Assembly (NCBI GenBank): GCA_964588305.1
Contig: CAZPOP010000002.1
Coordinates: 1 to 64,000, forward strand
Reading direction: 5' to 3'
From: SM1-73 sp964588305
GTDB lineage: Bacteria > Zixibacteria > MSB-5A5 > SM1-73
DNA length: 64,000 nucleotides
Below the pieces are notes generated by a model that saw only the letters and a program-made list of their open reading frames with translations, searched no databases and had not been told where the DNA came from. Every line of letters starts with the position of its first letter. Position 1 is the stretch's first letter. The position numbers and the translations under genes are program-made. Positions 17,676-25,726 of the stretch are shown piece after piece.

Positions 17676-19610
17676 ATGAAAACAGATGAGCGAAAATATC
17701 TTTTAGAAACAGTGGACAAAGTTGCGCTGGTTCAGCTTTATGCTGACGGCTTCCAGGATTTGAGCTTAAATCAGAAGATATTGGCATACTATCTCTCTCA
17801 AGCTGCTCTGGCCGGGCGCGACATCACCTACGACCAAAATCACCGGCACGGGCTTAAGGTAAGAAATCTTCTGGAGGAGATCGTAACCCATCCTCAGGGG
17901 ATAGACGAAAAACCTCTGGAGAGAATCACTTCCTATCTCAAACTTTTCTGGGCCTTCAACGGAAACTACGGCACTAATAATCGAAAATTCGTCCCGGAGT
18001 TCAGTCCCGAAGATCTTCTTTTAGCCTCGAAAGCTGCACTGTCCAACGGTGCTGATCTGAAATTGAGAGATGAAGAAGCCCTTAAAGAAGAACTGAATAA
18101 GATTCAAAGGACTATCTTCGATCCTGATTTTGAGCCGCTTCTGGCAAACAAGTCTCCCAAGCAAGGGGAAGATGTGATAACCGCCAGTGGCAATAACTAC
18201 TATGAGGGGGTCACGCTGAAAGACCTGCAGGATTTTGAGGAGAAATATCCCCTTAATTCAAAAGTGGTGAAAAAGGATGGGAAGATAATAGAGCAGGTTT
18301 ACCGCGCCGGTACAGATTCCGTTCCCCCTGGTCTATACGCAGAACAACTCAACCGGGTGACAGGTAATTTGGAGAAAGCCCTGCCTTACGCTGGGAAAGG
18401 ACAGAGGGAAGCCCTGGGCAACCTCATCCGGTATTTCAAGACCGGCGATCCCAAAGACTTCGACAAATACAATATCAGCTGGGTAAGGGACAACCCCATA
18501 GTTGAAACCATCAACGGTTTCATTGAGACATACAGCGATGCCCGCGGAGCCAAAGGCGAATATGAGGGAACGGTGAGCTTTGTGGACAAAGAAGCCAATC
18601 AGGTGATGCAGGATATGGCTGCCTTTGCTGAGTATTTCGAGGACAAAGCTCCCTGGGATGAGAAATACAAAAAGAAAAAGATCAATCCTCCAGTGGCGAA
18701 CGCAGTGGCCTTGCTCCTGGCGACAGGCGGAGGAGGGCCGATTTCGTTCCTGGGAGTCAACCTTCCCAACGCCCAAGAGATCAGACAGACTTACGGGAGC
18801 AAGAACTTCATTTTGACCAATGTTTGTAGCATCAGGCGAAAAGCAGAAGCGGGAAAAATGGCAAAAGAATTTGCCCTGACCGAAGAGGAGATCAAACTGG
18901 ACCAGCTTTACGGCGAGAAAGCAGATCTTTTGCACACGGCCATCCACGAGATCTTAGGGCATGGATCAGGAAAGGTAAGCGAAAGACTCACCGCCGATCC
19001 TTCCGAGTATCTGAGGGAATACTATTCCACTCTCGAGGAGGCAAAGGCTGATCTGGTGGCTCTGTGGCATATCTTTGATCCGAGACTGATGCAACTGGCG
19101 GACATCGACAGAAAAACCGGAGAAGCGCTGTATCGCGATTATGCTCGCATGGACTTAGTCAGGTTGAGAACCGTCAAGCAGGGCGACCGGCTGGAGAAAG
19201 ATCATGCCCGCGCCCGGCACATGGTTGTCTCCTTTCTAAGAGAGAAAACCAAAGCCATCGAGACGGTGCAGAAGGATGGAAAACTATACATGGTGGCAAA
19301 GGACCTGGACCGGATGAGGCAAGGCGTTGGCGAAATTCTATCTTTGATCATGAGGATTAAAGCGGAAGGCGATTACCAGGAGGCCGAGAGCCTGGTTGAG
19401 ACGTTTGGAGTGAAGATCAATACAGAGTGGAGAGACCAAGTGATGAAAAGAGCTCAAGCCATTGACTTGCCCGATCATCACGCCTTGGTAATGCCCAGCT
19501 TAAGCTTAATCAAAGATACGGACGGCAAGATAACCGACGTAGAGATTTCATATTCTCAGGATTTCATGGGGCAGCAGTTGGAGTATTCGGGAAAGATTGC
19601 CAACAGATGA
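17676..19610 (+). CDS. Dipeptidyl-peptidase III-like metallopeptidase (family M49)
   Basis: Zinc peptidase that in its family removes dipeptides from N-termini. The M49 signature H-E-x3-G-H is present as HEILGHGSGK near residue 423, and the third zinc ligand glutamate lies in TLEEAKADLVALW about 28 residues later. At ~645 residues it is shorter than the human enzyme, like other bacterial members. No signal peptide, so probably cytoplasmic. ATG 17676 is chosen because GGAGG lies five bases upstream; an in-frame GTG at 17598 would add 26 unlikely residues. It is transcribed in line with mtaB but with a gap of ~110 bases. Confidence 0.92.
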   Translation: MKTDERKYLLETVDKVALVQLYADGFQDLSLNQKILAYYLSQAALAGRDITYDQNHRHGLKVRNLLEEIVTHPQGIDEKPLERITSYLKLFWAFNGNYGTNNRKFVPEFSPEDLLLASKAALSNGADLKLRDEEALKEELNKIQRTIFDPDFEPLLANKSPKQGEDVITASGNNYYEGVTLKDLQDFEEKYPLNSKVVKKDGKIIEQVYRAGTDSVPPGLYAEQLNRVTGNLEKALPYAGKGQREALGNLIRYFKTGDPKDFDKYNISWVRDNPIVETINGFIETYSDARGAKGEYEGTVSFVDKEANQVMQDMAAFAEYFEDKAPWDEKYKKKKINPPVANAVALLLATGGGGPISFLGVNLPNAQEIRQTYGSKNFILTNVCSIRRKAEAGKMAKEFALTEEEIKLDQLYGEKADLLHTAIHEILGHGSGKVSERLTADPSEYLREYYSTLEEAKADLVALWHIFDPRLMQLADIDRKTGEALYRDYARMDLVRLRTVKQGDRLEKDHARARHMVVSFLREKTKAIETVQKDGKLYMVAKDLDRMRQGVGEILSLIMRIKAEGDYQEAESLVETFGVKINTEWRDQVMKRAQAIDLPDHHALVMPSLSLIKDTDGKITDVEISYSQDFMGQQLEYSGKIANR

Positions 19611-19739
19611 AACGGATTGGTGAACGTATGTAATAGATTAAGCGGATACTTTATAATCAGACAGTAATTACACCTTTATCCGCAAGGAGGCTGAGGAATC
19701 CAATGGCAATCCATATTAAGATGATAAAAAGGAGGTAAA

Positions 19740-19949
19740 ATGAGAAAGGTTCAAAAAAAGAAGAAAGGATATGGCTTAAAGATTGGCACTCTGAAAAGCA
19801 AAGAGGGCGTTGAATACCTTTTCTTCAAAACACCTCAGGGTTCCTATCACGCTTTTCAGGAAGTGCCAGCTAAGAATGCCCTTAGGGAATGTGGTGCACC
19901 CGATGAGGGCAATCCCCGTCAAATGGCAAAAAAACTGTTAGGCTTTTAG
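19740..19949 (+). CDS. Small basic protein, unknown function
   Basis: A 69-residue protein with no family I recognise. It begins with a lysine-rich stretch, then a short beta-like core (GLKIGTLKSKEGVEYLFFKTP) and ends PRQMAKKLLGF. An excellent ribosome binding site (AAAAAGGAGG, ~5 bases from ATG) makes it very likely to be translated. A perfect TATAAT lies at 19652-19657, about 85 bases upstream, though without a good -35. It has a single cysteine, and no membrane segment. Confidence 0.7.
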   Translation: MRKVQKKKKGYGLKIGTLKSKEGVEYLFFKTPQGSYHAFQEVPAKNALRECGAPDEGNPRQMAKKLLGF

Positions 19950-19984
19950 TGGGTATGCGTAGGAATGTTTTCGTGCCTCGGTTC

Positions 19985-20085
19985 GGACAGGGGTTGTACC
20001 CCTGTCCGCGACAATGATGAGGTGTAACCCCCGTCCCACACCAGATTATAATCCCCCTGAATCCTTCTTTTATCAAGGGGGATTA
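19985..20085. repeat. Two GC-rich hairpins before kdsA
   Basis: GGACAGGGGT-TGT-ACCCCTGTCC (19985-20007) is a perfect 10-bp hairpin; TAATCCCCCT...AGGGGGATTA (20049-20085) is a second 10-bp pair followed by AAAAAG. The spacer between the small protein gene and kdsA holds nothing else. A similar GGGGCAGGGG element ends rmuC at 37919. Confidence 0.6.
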
Positions 20086-20108
20086 AAAAGTGACAGAGAA
20101 AGCGAACC

Positions 20109-20927
20109 GTGAAAATTAATAGTATTGAAATTGGAAGAGGGAATCCTCTGGCTTTGATTTCCGGCCCTTGCGTGATCGAATCGGAGAAGATCGTGCTCCA
20201 AACTTGCGAAAAGATCAAAGAGATGACCAGCAAGCTTAAGATTCCCTTCGTTTTCAAAAGCTCTTATTCAAAAGCGAATCGACTGAACGCTAAGTCCTAT
20301 TCCGGACCTGGATTGAGCAAGGGTTTAGGGATTTTGAAGAAGGTCAAAAAAGAGTTTGATGTCCCAATACTGACGGACATTCATAATCCTGACGAAGCCG
20401 AGCCGGTCTCGGAAGTGGCGGACGTTCTTCAAATCCCAGCCTTCCTATGCCGGCAAACTGATTTAGTCCTGGCCGCGGCGAAAACCGGCAAAGCGGTTAA
20501 CATCAAAAAGGGGCAGTTCATGGCGCCTGAAGATATGGGTTCAATTGCGCAGAAGATAGAGTCTGCGGGAAATAACGACATTCTTCTTACCGAGCGGGGT
20601 GCCTTCTTTGGCTATCATAATCTGGTGGTGGATATGAGATCTCTGGTGATCATGAGAAATCTGGGTTATCCGGTGGTTTTTGACGCCACCCACAGCCTGC
20701 AATTGCCGGGATCGGGCGGCGGGGTCTCAGGCGGACAGCCTCAGTTTATTTTGCCTATGGCGCGCGCAGCCGTGGCTTGCGGCTGCGATGCCCTATTCAT
20801 CGAAACCCACCCCGACGTTAAAAATGCCTTGTGCGACAAGGATAGCATGCTGCCTTTGGAGAAACTAGAGGAGTTGTTAACTCAGGTGATAGAGATCGAC
20901 AGATTGGTGAAAGAAGAGAAGAAGTAG
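20109..20927 (+). CDS. kdsA: 3-deoxy-8-phosphooctulonate synthase
   Basis: Condenses phosphoenolpyruvate and arabinose-5-phosphate to KDO-8-phosphate, the first committed step to the KDO of LPS. The 272-residue TIM-barrel protein has ALISGPCVIESE at the N-terminus, FKSSYSKANRL, ILTDIHNPDEAEPV, AFLCRQTDLV, NIKKGQFMAPEDM and PVVFDATHSLQ. The short Asn-containing form NIKKGQF is standard. GTG 20109 is the only sensible start. kdsC, kdsD and an LpxL-type gene follow in the same direction. Confidence 0.96.
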   Translation: MKINSIEIGRGNPLALISGPCVIESEKIVLQTCEKIKEMTSKLKIPFVFKSSYSKANRLNAKSYSGPGLSKGLGILKKVKKEFDVPILTDIHNPDEAEPVSEVADVLQIPAFLCRQTDLVLAAAKTGKAVNIKKGQFMAPEDMGSIAQKIESAGNNDILLTERGAFFGYHNLVVDMRSLVIMRNLGYPVVFDATHSLQLPGSGGGVSGGQPQFILPMARAAVACGCDALFIETHPDVKNALCDKDSMLPLEKLEELLTQVIEIDRLVKEEKK

Positions 20928-20975
20928 CGAGACTTGCCTCGCGCCTTCCGTAAACGCAGAGCAAGCTCTGCTACT
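20923..20975. repeat. Branched GTAGCGA repeat after kdsA
   Basis: Outer arms AGTAGC/GCTACT enclose two hairpins, GCGAG-ACTTGC-CTCGC and GCAGAG-CAAG-CTCTGC. The GTAGCGAGACTTG segment recurs as GTAGCGACACTTG at 53975 and GTAGCGAGACATG at 52867. The first bases overlap the kdsA stop codon. Confidence 0.6.
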
Positions 20976-21054
20976 CCGAATAAGAATGAGTTGCTATATG
21001 CGAAATGCGGAGCGTGTTGATTTCTTGTTTTCCCCTAATTAAGATTCAATTGAA

Positions 21055-21582
21055 ATGGACAAGAGGACAGATCAGATAAAAAAGATTGCCGCTAAGATCA
21101 AATTGCTTATCTTGGACGTTGACGGCGTCCTGACTGATAACTGCTTCTATTTGAATGACCATGGAGAGGAGGCCAAAAGATTCAATGTATCAGATGGCAT
21201 GGGAATCTACCTGGCCTTGCGGGTGGGATTGGAAATCGCACTGATCTCTGGCAGAAAATCAAAAGCAACGAAATTTAGAGCTTTGGATCTTAAAATCAAA
21301 CATGTATATTTAGGGGTGACGAACAAGATCAAAGCATATCAAAAGCTCAAGAGGAATCTGAGTTTGAGTGATGAACAGATCGCCTATATGGGTGACGATA
21401 TTTTGGACGTTTCTGTCTTGAGAAAGGTAGCACTTCCCATCTGCGTGAAAGATGCCAACCCGGTTGTCCGGAAATTTGCCAAATTCGTGACCAAAACAAA
21501 AGGCGGAGAGGGGGCAGTGAGGGAAGTGATCGATATGATATTGGAAAGCAAGAAGATCAATCCGTTGGAGTTGGTGTCATGA
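21055..21582 (+). CDS. kdsC: 3-deoxy-8-phosphooctulonate phosphatase
   Basis: HAD-superfamily phosphatase of 175 residues that removes phosphate from KDO-8-phosphate. The class C0 HAD signature LLILDVDGVLTDN lies at about residues 17-29, followed by ALISGRKS (motif II), a lysine region and MGDDILDVSVL (motif IV). There is no cap domain, as expected for KdsC. It overlaps the following isomerase gene by four bases (ATGA). Confidence 0.95.
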   Translation: MDKRTDQIKKIAAKIKLLILDVDGVLTDNCFYLNDHGEEAKRFNVSDGMGIYLALRVGLEIALISGRKSKATKFRALDLKIKHVYLGVTNKIKAYQKLKRNLSLSDEQIAYMGDDILDVSVLRKVALPICVKDANPVVRKFAKFVTKTKGGEGAVREVIDMILESKKINPLELVS

Positions 21583-22538
21583 TAAAAGAGAAAGCCAAAG
21601 AGGTGATCCGAAAGGAAGCCAAGGCTGTTTTGGACTTGGAGAGAAAGATCGACGATCAATTCGTAAGGGCGGTGGAGTTGATCCTGAAATGTAAAGGCCG
21701 GGTGATCGTCACCGGAATGGGCAAATCCGGGATAATCGGCAAGAAGATCGCTGCCACTTTAACCTCCACAGGAACGGCCGCATTTTTTCTTCATCCGGTC
21801 GAAGCCACACATGGCGACTTGGGGATGGTAAGAAAAAACGACGTGGTGATTGCCATCACCAAAAGCGGGGACACCGACGAGCTTTATCACTTGATTCCCC
21901 TTTTTAAAAGGTTGGCGGTGCCCATCATCGCCCTAACCGGCAACCCCAACTCGCCGGTGGCGGAAAAAAGCGACGTGGTAATTGACGTCTCGGTGGACGA
22001 GGAAGCCTGCCCCCGTAACCTCGTTCCTACATCCAGCACCACCGCCACATTAGTGATGGGCGATGCTCTGGCAGTAACGCTTCTGGATGAAAGACATTTC
22101 TCCTCGGAGGACTTTGCCCTCCTTCATCCCGGGGGACAATTGGGAAGAAAGCTCCTCCTGAAGGTGTCGGATATCATGCATACCGGAGATGAGATACCCG
22201 TCGTCTCGGAAGAGACCAACGTTAAGGACGTCATCCTGGAGATGACCTCCAAAAGGCTGGGAACCACGACGGTGGTTAACGGAAAAGGTGAATTGGTGGG
22301 AATCTTCACTGATGGAGACTTAAGAAGATTGGTGGAGAGAACAGACGAGATATTCACCCTGAAGGCCAAACAGGCGATGAACAGAAATCCCAAGACCATA
22401 GATGGTGAAGAACTGGCAGCAAAAGCTTTGAACATGATGGAAACCCACAGCATTACCTCCCTGATCATCACCAATGGAAAAAAAGAACCAGTCGGCATAG
22501 TCCACCTGCACGATATTTTGAAGGCGGGAGTGGTCTGA
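21579..22538 (+). CDS. kdsD: Arabinose-5-phosphate isomerase (KdsD/KpsF)
   Basis: Makes arabinose-5-phosphate, the substrate of KdsA, from ribulose-5-phosphate. The 319 residues comprise a SIS sugar-isomerase domain (VIVTGMGKSGIIGKKIAAT, ATHGDLGMVRKNDVV, PTSSTTATLVMGDAL; residues 35-170) and two CBS domains (from MHTGDEIPVV to the C-terminus). It is translationally coupled to kdsC. The three genes kdsA, kdsC and kdsD thus form a nearly complete KDO branch; kdsB is 24 kb away on the other strand. Confidence 0.95.
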   Translation: MIKEKAKEVIRKEAKAVLDLERKIDDQFVRAVELILKCKGRVIVTGMGKSGIIGKKIAATLTSTGTAAFFLHPVEATHGDLGMVRKNDVVIAITKSGDTDELYHLIPLFKRLAVPIIALTGNPNSPVAEKSDVVIDVSVDEEACPRNLVPTSSTTATLVMGDALAVTLLDERHFSSEDFALLHPGGQLGRKLLLKVSDIMHTGDEIPVVSEETNVKDVILEMTSKRLGTTTVVNGKGELVGIFTDGDLRRLVERTDEIFTLKAKQAMNRNPKTIDGEELAAKALNMMETHSITSLIITNGKKEPVGIVHLHDILKAGVV

Positions 22539-22582
22539 GACCAAAGCTTTCGGTGACGGACTAATGAGAAGATACTTGCGAG

Positions 22583-23500
22583 ATGTCACAATCCTCACTC
22601 AGATCTGAAAGGAAAAGGCTCAAGAATTGGTTTCTCTATAAGCTCATCACCTCCATTATCTTCGCTCTAAATCTCCTACCACGTAAGTCCTCGATTTCCC
22701 TGGGCAGGTTTCTCGGGAAGTTGGCCTACTTCATAATAGCGGATGCAAGAAAAAGAACCCGCAATAATCTAAGAATAGCTTTCGGAAAGGAAAAAGACGA
22801 AAGAGAGCTTAAGAAGTTGGCCTTGAACGTCTTTGAGAATGTGGGAAAGAACTTGGCGGATGCGGTCCGCCTCAAAGATATGACATCAGAAGAGATAGAA
22901 AAGATTACCGAGATCGAGGGGTTAGAATATCTTGACAATATCTACAAAATGGGCAAAGGAGTCGTCGCAGTGACCGGACACATTGGAAACTTTGAGCTTT
23001 TTGCCGCTTATTTTTCGCTTAAAGGTTACAGGTTCTCGGTAATCGGTCGGGAACTTTATGATCCAAGATTGGATGCCCTTTTGGTCAGCAGCAGGGAGAG
23101 TGTCGGTTTGGAGAATATTCCCTCATCTGCTTCGGTCAAGCAAATAATCAAAGCCCTGCGGTCGGGCAGAGCGCTAGGCGTGTTGGCTGATCAGGATTCG
23201 AGCAGGGTCAGAGGGGTTTTCGTGAATTTCTTTGGAAGACCAGCACGCACTCCGGTGGGACCTGCGCTCCTGGCATATAAGACCGAGTCGCCCATCGTTC
23301 CCATGGCGATAGTAAGAGAGGGAGATGACAGATACAAAATCATGGTGAAAGAGCCTGTAAAACTTGCCCTTTCCGGAGATAAGGAGAAGGACATAATTGA
23401 AACAACGCAGAGATACACGAAGGTCCTAGAATCCATAATCAGAGAATATCCGTCTCAGTGGTTGTGGATGCACGACCGCTGGAAAAGCAAACCGGGATGA
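22583..23500 (+). CDS. LpxL/HtrB-type lipid A acyltransferase
   Basis: A 305-residue member of the lysophospholipid/lipid A late acyltransferase family. It has an N-terminal hydrophobic segment (LITSIIFALNLLP), the H-x4-E catalytic motif in TGHIGNFE near residue 132, and the DQDSSR and GRPARTPVGPALLA segments. In the family it adds a secondary acyl chain to KDO2-lipid IVA at the inner membrane. Its place after the KDO genes supports lipid A as the substrate. Which position it acylates cannot be told from sequence. Confidence 0.9.
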   Translation: MSQSSLRSERKRLKNWFLYKLITSIIFALNLLPRKSSISLGRFLGKLAYFIIADARKRTRNNLRIAFGKEKDERELKKLALNVFENVGKNLADAVRLKDMTSEEIEKITEIEGLEYLDNIYKMGKGVVAVTGHIGNFELFAAYFSLKGYRFSVIGRELYDPRLDALLVSSRESVGLENIPSSASVKQIIKALRSGRALGVLADQDSSRVRGVFVNFFGRPARTPVGPALLAYKTESPIVPMAIVREGDDRYKIMVKEPVKLALSGDKEKDIIETTQRYTKVLESIIREYPSQWLWMHDRWKSKPG

Positions 23501-23513
23501 TTCTCTTGTAGTT

Positions 23514-23529
23514 GCGCAATTCATTGGGC
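23514..23529. repeat. TTCA-loop hairpin after lpxL-type gene
   Basis: GCGCAA-TTCA-TTGGGC pairs at five of six positions and is preceded by TTGTAGTT, as at 887 and (reversed) 1163. It is one more copy of the dispersed TTCA-loop family. Confidence 0.45.
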
Positions 23530-23595
23530 GGTTTGTTAGCTGGATGAGTCAGCCAACTTAGAGACTGCTTCGTCCCAATTTCTTCACAAGGAAAT

Positions 23596-23624
23596 TTGCC
23601 TCAAGAGGAGATTTATGTTATATT
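23596..23624 (+). promoter_or_regulatory. Sigma-70-type promoter of tRNA-Sec
   Basis: TTGCCT (23596-23601), a 17-base spacer and TATATT (23619-23624) lie nine bases before the first base of the tRNA, the expected distance for a start at or near the mature 5' end. Confidence 0.7.
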
Positions 23625-23633
23625 TTGAGTAAC

Positions 23634-23728
23634 GGAAGTGGATAGGATCTGGTGGTCCTTGCGGACTTCAAATCCGTGGTCCCCTCGGTAGGCCCGGGGG
23701 GAGGTGGGTTCGATTCCCACCCCTTCCG
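23634..23728 (+). tRNA. selC: tRNA-Sec (anticodon TCA)
   Basis: Selenocysteine tRNA of about 95 bases. The anticodon stem-loop GCGGA-CTTCAAA-TCCGT places TCA at 23668-23670, reading UGA. The variable arm is long: TCCCCTCGG and CCGGGGGGA form nine pairs around TAGGC. The T arm is GTGGG-TTCGATT-CCCAC. The acceptor starts GGAAG and ends CTTCC with G73, as in E. coli selC; one base (T at position 6) seems unpaired or bulged. CCA is not encoded. selD, selA and selB lie downstream, which confirms the identity. Confidence 0.96.
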
Positions 23729-23784
23729 CTTGATTTTCTATGTGAGGTGCTCTTAGACCATTGAGTTTCTAATCTGAAAATTAG

Positions 23785-24606
23785 ATGAAGAGATATCTTA
23801 GGTTAACAGTTTGCGCAGTCATATTACCGTTGATCTGGTTATTCAATTGCAGAGCAACAAAAGAGACTGAGGAGATCAAAATGGAATCAAGCCAAGCAAA
23901 AGTCAATTTAATTACGATCTATGACAATTACGAACATGATCCCCAATTGAAAACGGGATGGGGATTCTCCTGTTTGGTCAAGGTAGGAGATAAAAACATT
24001 CTTTTCGATACCGGCGCAGACAGCCCCACCTTGCTTAATAACATGCGTAAGTTGGGCATAGATCCGAAAAACATTAATGCCATAGTGCTATCTCATATTC
24101 ACGGAGATCATACCGGCGGACTTGACGGGATGTTGGAGATCAACTCGAATCTTGACGTCTACCTGCTGAGATCATTTCCCGATGAGTTCAAGAATAGCGT
24201 GAAATCATACAAGGCAAATGCGATCGAAGTGAGCGATCCGGCAAAGATATCAGAAAGCGTGAGCACGACCGGCGAATTGGGCACGTCGATAAAGGAGCAG
24301 GCCTTGATCGTCAAAACGGAAAAAGGGTTGGCGGTGATAACCGGATGTGCCCATCCCGGCATTGTGGAAATGTTAAGAGAAGCTAAAAAGATTACCGGCG
24401 AGGAGATTTATCTGGTTGTTGGCGGTTTTCATCTATCGGGAACCAGCGACTCGAAATTGAAAGACATAATAAAAAGCTTCAGGGAACTGGGCGTGAAAAA
24501 AGCGGCGCCTTGTCATTGCTCCGGAGATAGAACGCGAGAATTGTTTAAAGAAGAATATGGAGAGGATTTCATAGAAAATGGAGTGGGAAGGACAATCGAC
24601 ATATAA
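23785..24606 (+). CDS. Metallo-beta-lactamase-fold hydrolase, exported
   Basis: A 273-residue MBL-fold protein with an N-terminal hydrophobic export signal and Cys22 in a weak lipobox (WLFNC), so possibly a lipoprotein. Metal ligands are visible in SHIHGDHTGG (H-x-H-x-D-H, near residue 107), GCAHPGIVEM and GGFHLSG. The layout, including ITGCAHPGI and APCHCSGDR near the end, resembles the group containing 7,8-dihydropterin-6-methyl-4-aminobenzene-phosphate synthase-like proteins. Some relatives in this group carry Sec or Cys in the PCHC region; here it is Cys. Substrate unknown. It is the first gene after tRNA-Sec. Confidence 0.85.
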   Translation: MKRYLRLTVCAVILPLIWLFNCRATKETEEIKMESSQAKVNLITIYDNYEHDPQLKTGWGFSCLVKVGDKNILFDTGADSPTLLNNMRKLGIDPKNINAIVLSHIHGDHTGGLDGMLEINSNLDVYLLRSFPDEFKNSVKSYKANAIEVSDPAKISESVSTTGELGTSIKEQALIVKTEKGLAVITGCAHPGIVEMLREAKKITGEEIYLVVGGFHLSGTSDSKLKDIIKSFRELGVKKAAPCHCSGDRTRELFKEEYGEDFIENGVGRTIDI

Positions 24607-24692
24607 ACAAAGCAAGTTACAAGGGACTCTGTGACTCAATCCCGCCCGCGAAGTTGGTTGACAGTAACTTTTTGCTCGAAAAGTAGTGAAAG

Positions 24693-24905
24693 ATGACTAC
24701 TTTGACGTTTACCGCCGTTCTCCATAAAGAAGAAGATATGTACGTGGCGGAGTGTCCCGAGGTGGGAACAGTAAGTCAAGGTCATACCATTGAGGAAGCG
24801 ATTGCCAATCTCAAGGAAGCTACAGAGCTTTACCTGGAGGAATTTCCGCAAACCAAGGTTGAAAAGCCAATACTGACCACTTTTGAGGTGGTAGCTGATG
24901 CATAA
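24693..24905 (+). CDS. HicB-like antitoxin-family protein
   Basis: A 70-residue protein with the HicB partial RNase-H-like fold: FTAVLHKEEDMYVAECPEV, then SQGHTIEEAIANLKEATELYLEEF. It lacks the C-terminal DNA-binding domain of full HicB. No HicA toxin with the usual dsRBD-like pattern is visible beside it, so it may be an orphan. Many such short HicB-family proteins stand alone in bacterial genomes. Its stop codon overlaps a 36-codon open frame. Confidence 0.8.
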   Translation: MTTLTFTAVLHKEEDMYVAECPEVGTVSQGHTIEEAIANLKEATELYLEEFPQTKVEKPILTTFEVVADA

Positions 24906-25008
24906 ATCACAGAAGCAACGTTGCAGGAATCTTAAAAATCTGTCGAGAAGCCTTGCGGCTATGCTCGACGCCAATGACTTGGCTGGCAAGAGAATAATCA
25001 AAGAGTAA
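24898..25008 (+). CDS. Possible 36-residue protein overlapping the hicB-like stop
   Basis: ATG 24898 lies within the last codons of the HicB-like gene and opens 36 codons (MHKSQKQRCRNLKNLSRS...). The product is short, strongly basic, and followed directly by the next gene. The overlap resembles coupled genes, and the 3' end fills the gap exactly. It does not resemble HicA, which is longer. It may be chance. Confidence 0.3.
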   Translation: MHKSQKQRCRNLKNLSRSLAAMLDANDLAGKRIIKE

Positions 25009-25015
25009 AAATCAC

Positions 25016-25723
25016 ATGGACAGTTTCTTCCAAGAAGAAGAACAATACGTGTCTAAAGACTTTGGTCTAAAGTATGAAAGCGGCTCAAAATTGCTCAGAC
25101 GGCTTCTGGAATTGATCGAAGAGCTGATGGGATCAGCTGGTTTTAGGAATGACGAGTATCCCGGGTTTTCAATAGTGATTCATGCTCTTCACGCCCTAAT
25201 GGCCTTAAACAATAGTCTGGTGCTGCTATCAAAGGGGTACATGGGCGATGCAGAAGCCGTTCACAAGAGGGCGGTCGAGTTTCTTCTACGAGCAATTTAT
25301 TTCAAAGAGTTCCCCGATGAGGAGGAGAGATGGAGGCAGAACAAGGGCAAGCTTCCGGATAGAAAGTCAATGGCTGAGCTCTTGGATAATAAGCATAAAG
25401 AGAAGAGAATATTTCCAACCGACCATGAGAAGCTGTGGAGTGAATTTGTTTACGGCGCCATATATAAGTCTGTAAACGAATGGGCTCATGGGGATTTCGA
25501 GGCCATGTACTATGAGGTGGCCATCGACGATGGAACGAAATATTATACCAATAAATTGTCTGTAGGGCCTAGACCTGACGACGATTTTGTTAAACGGATG
25601 CTCAAGAGACTAATACTCTCCTGTAGAATGCAGGTTCTCTTCCAAGCCGTAACCTTTGACTGTCCAAGAGAGAAATATCATGATTTGATGATTGAGTCAG
25701 AACGGTATATCCTTACTGAATAA
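25016..25723 (+). CDS. Helical DUF5677-like protein, unknown function
   Basis: A 235-residue, mostly helical protein. The pattern HALHALMALNNSLVLLSKGYMGDAEAVHKRAVEFLLRAIY, with an arginine and acidic residues at a helix turn, recalls DUF5677-type proteins (also HEPN-like), in which a histidine near the end (here EWAHGD) is conserved. I am not certain of this. The gene ends three bases before the selD start, so it may be cotranscribed with the selenium genes, but I see no functional link. Confidence 0.6.
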   Translation: MDSFFQEEEQYVSKDFGLKYESGSKLLRRLLELIEELMGSAGFRNDEYPGFSIVIHALHALMALNNSLVLLSKGYMGDAEAVHKRAVEFLLRAIYFKEFPDEEERWRQNKGKLPDRKSMAELLDNKHKEKRIFPTDHEKLWSEFVYGAIYKSVNEWAHGDFEAMYYEVAIDDGTKYYTNKLSVGPRPDDDFVKRMLKRLILSCRMQVLFQAVTFDCPREKYHDLMIESERYILTE

Positions 25724-25726
25724 ACG

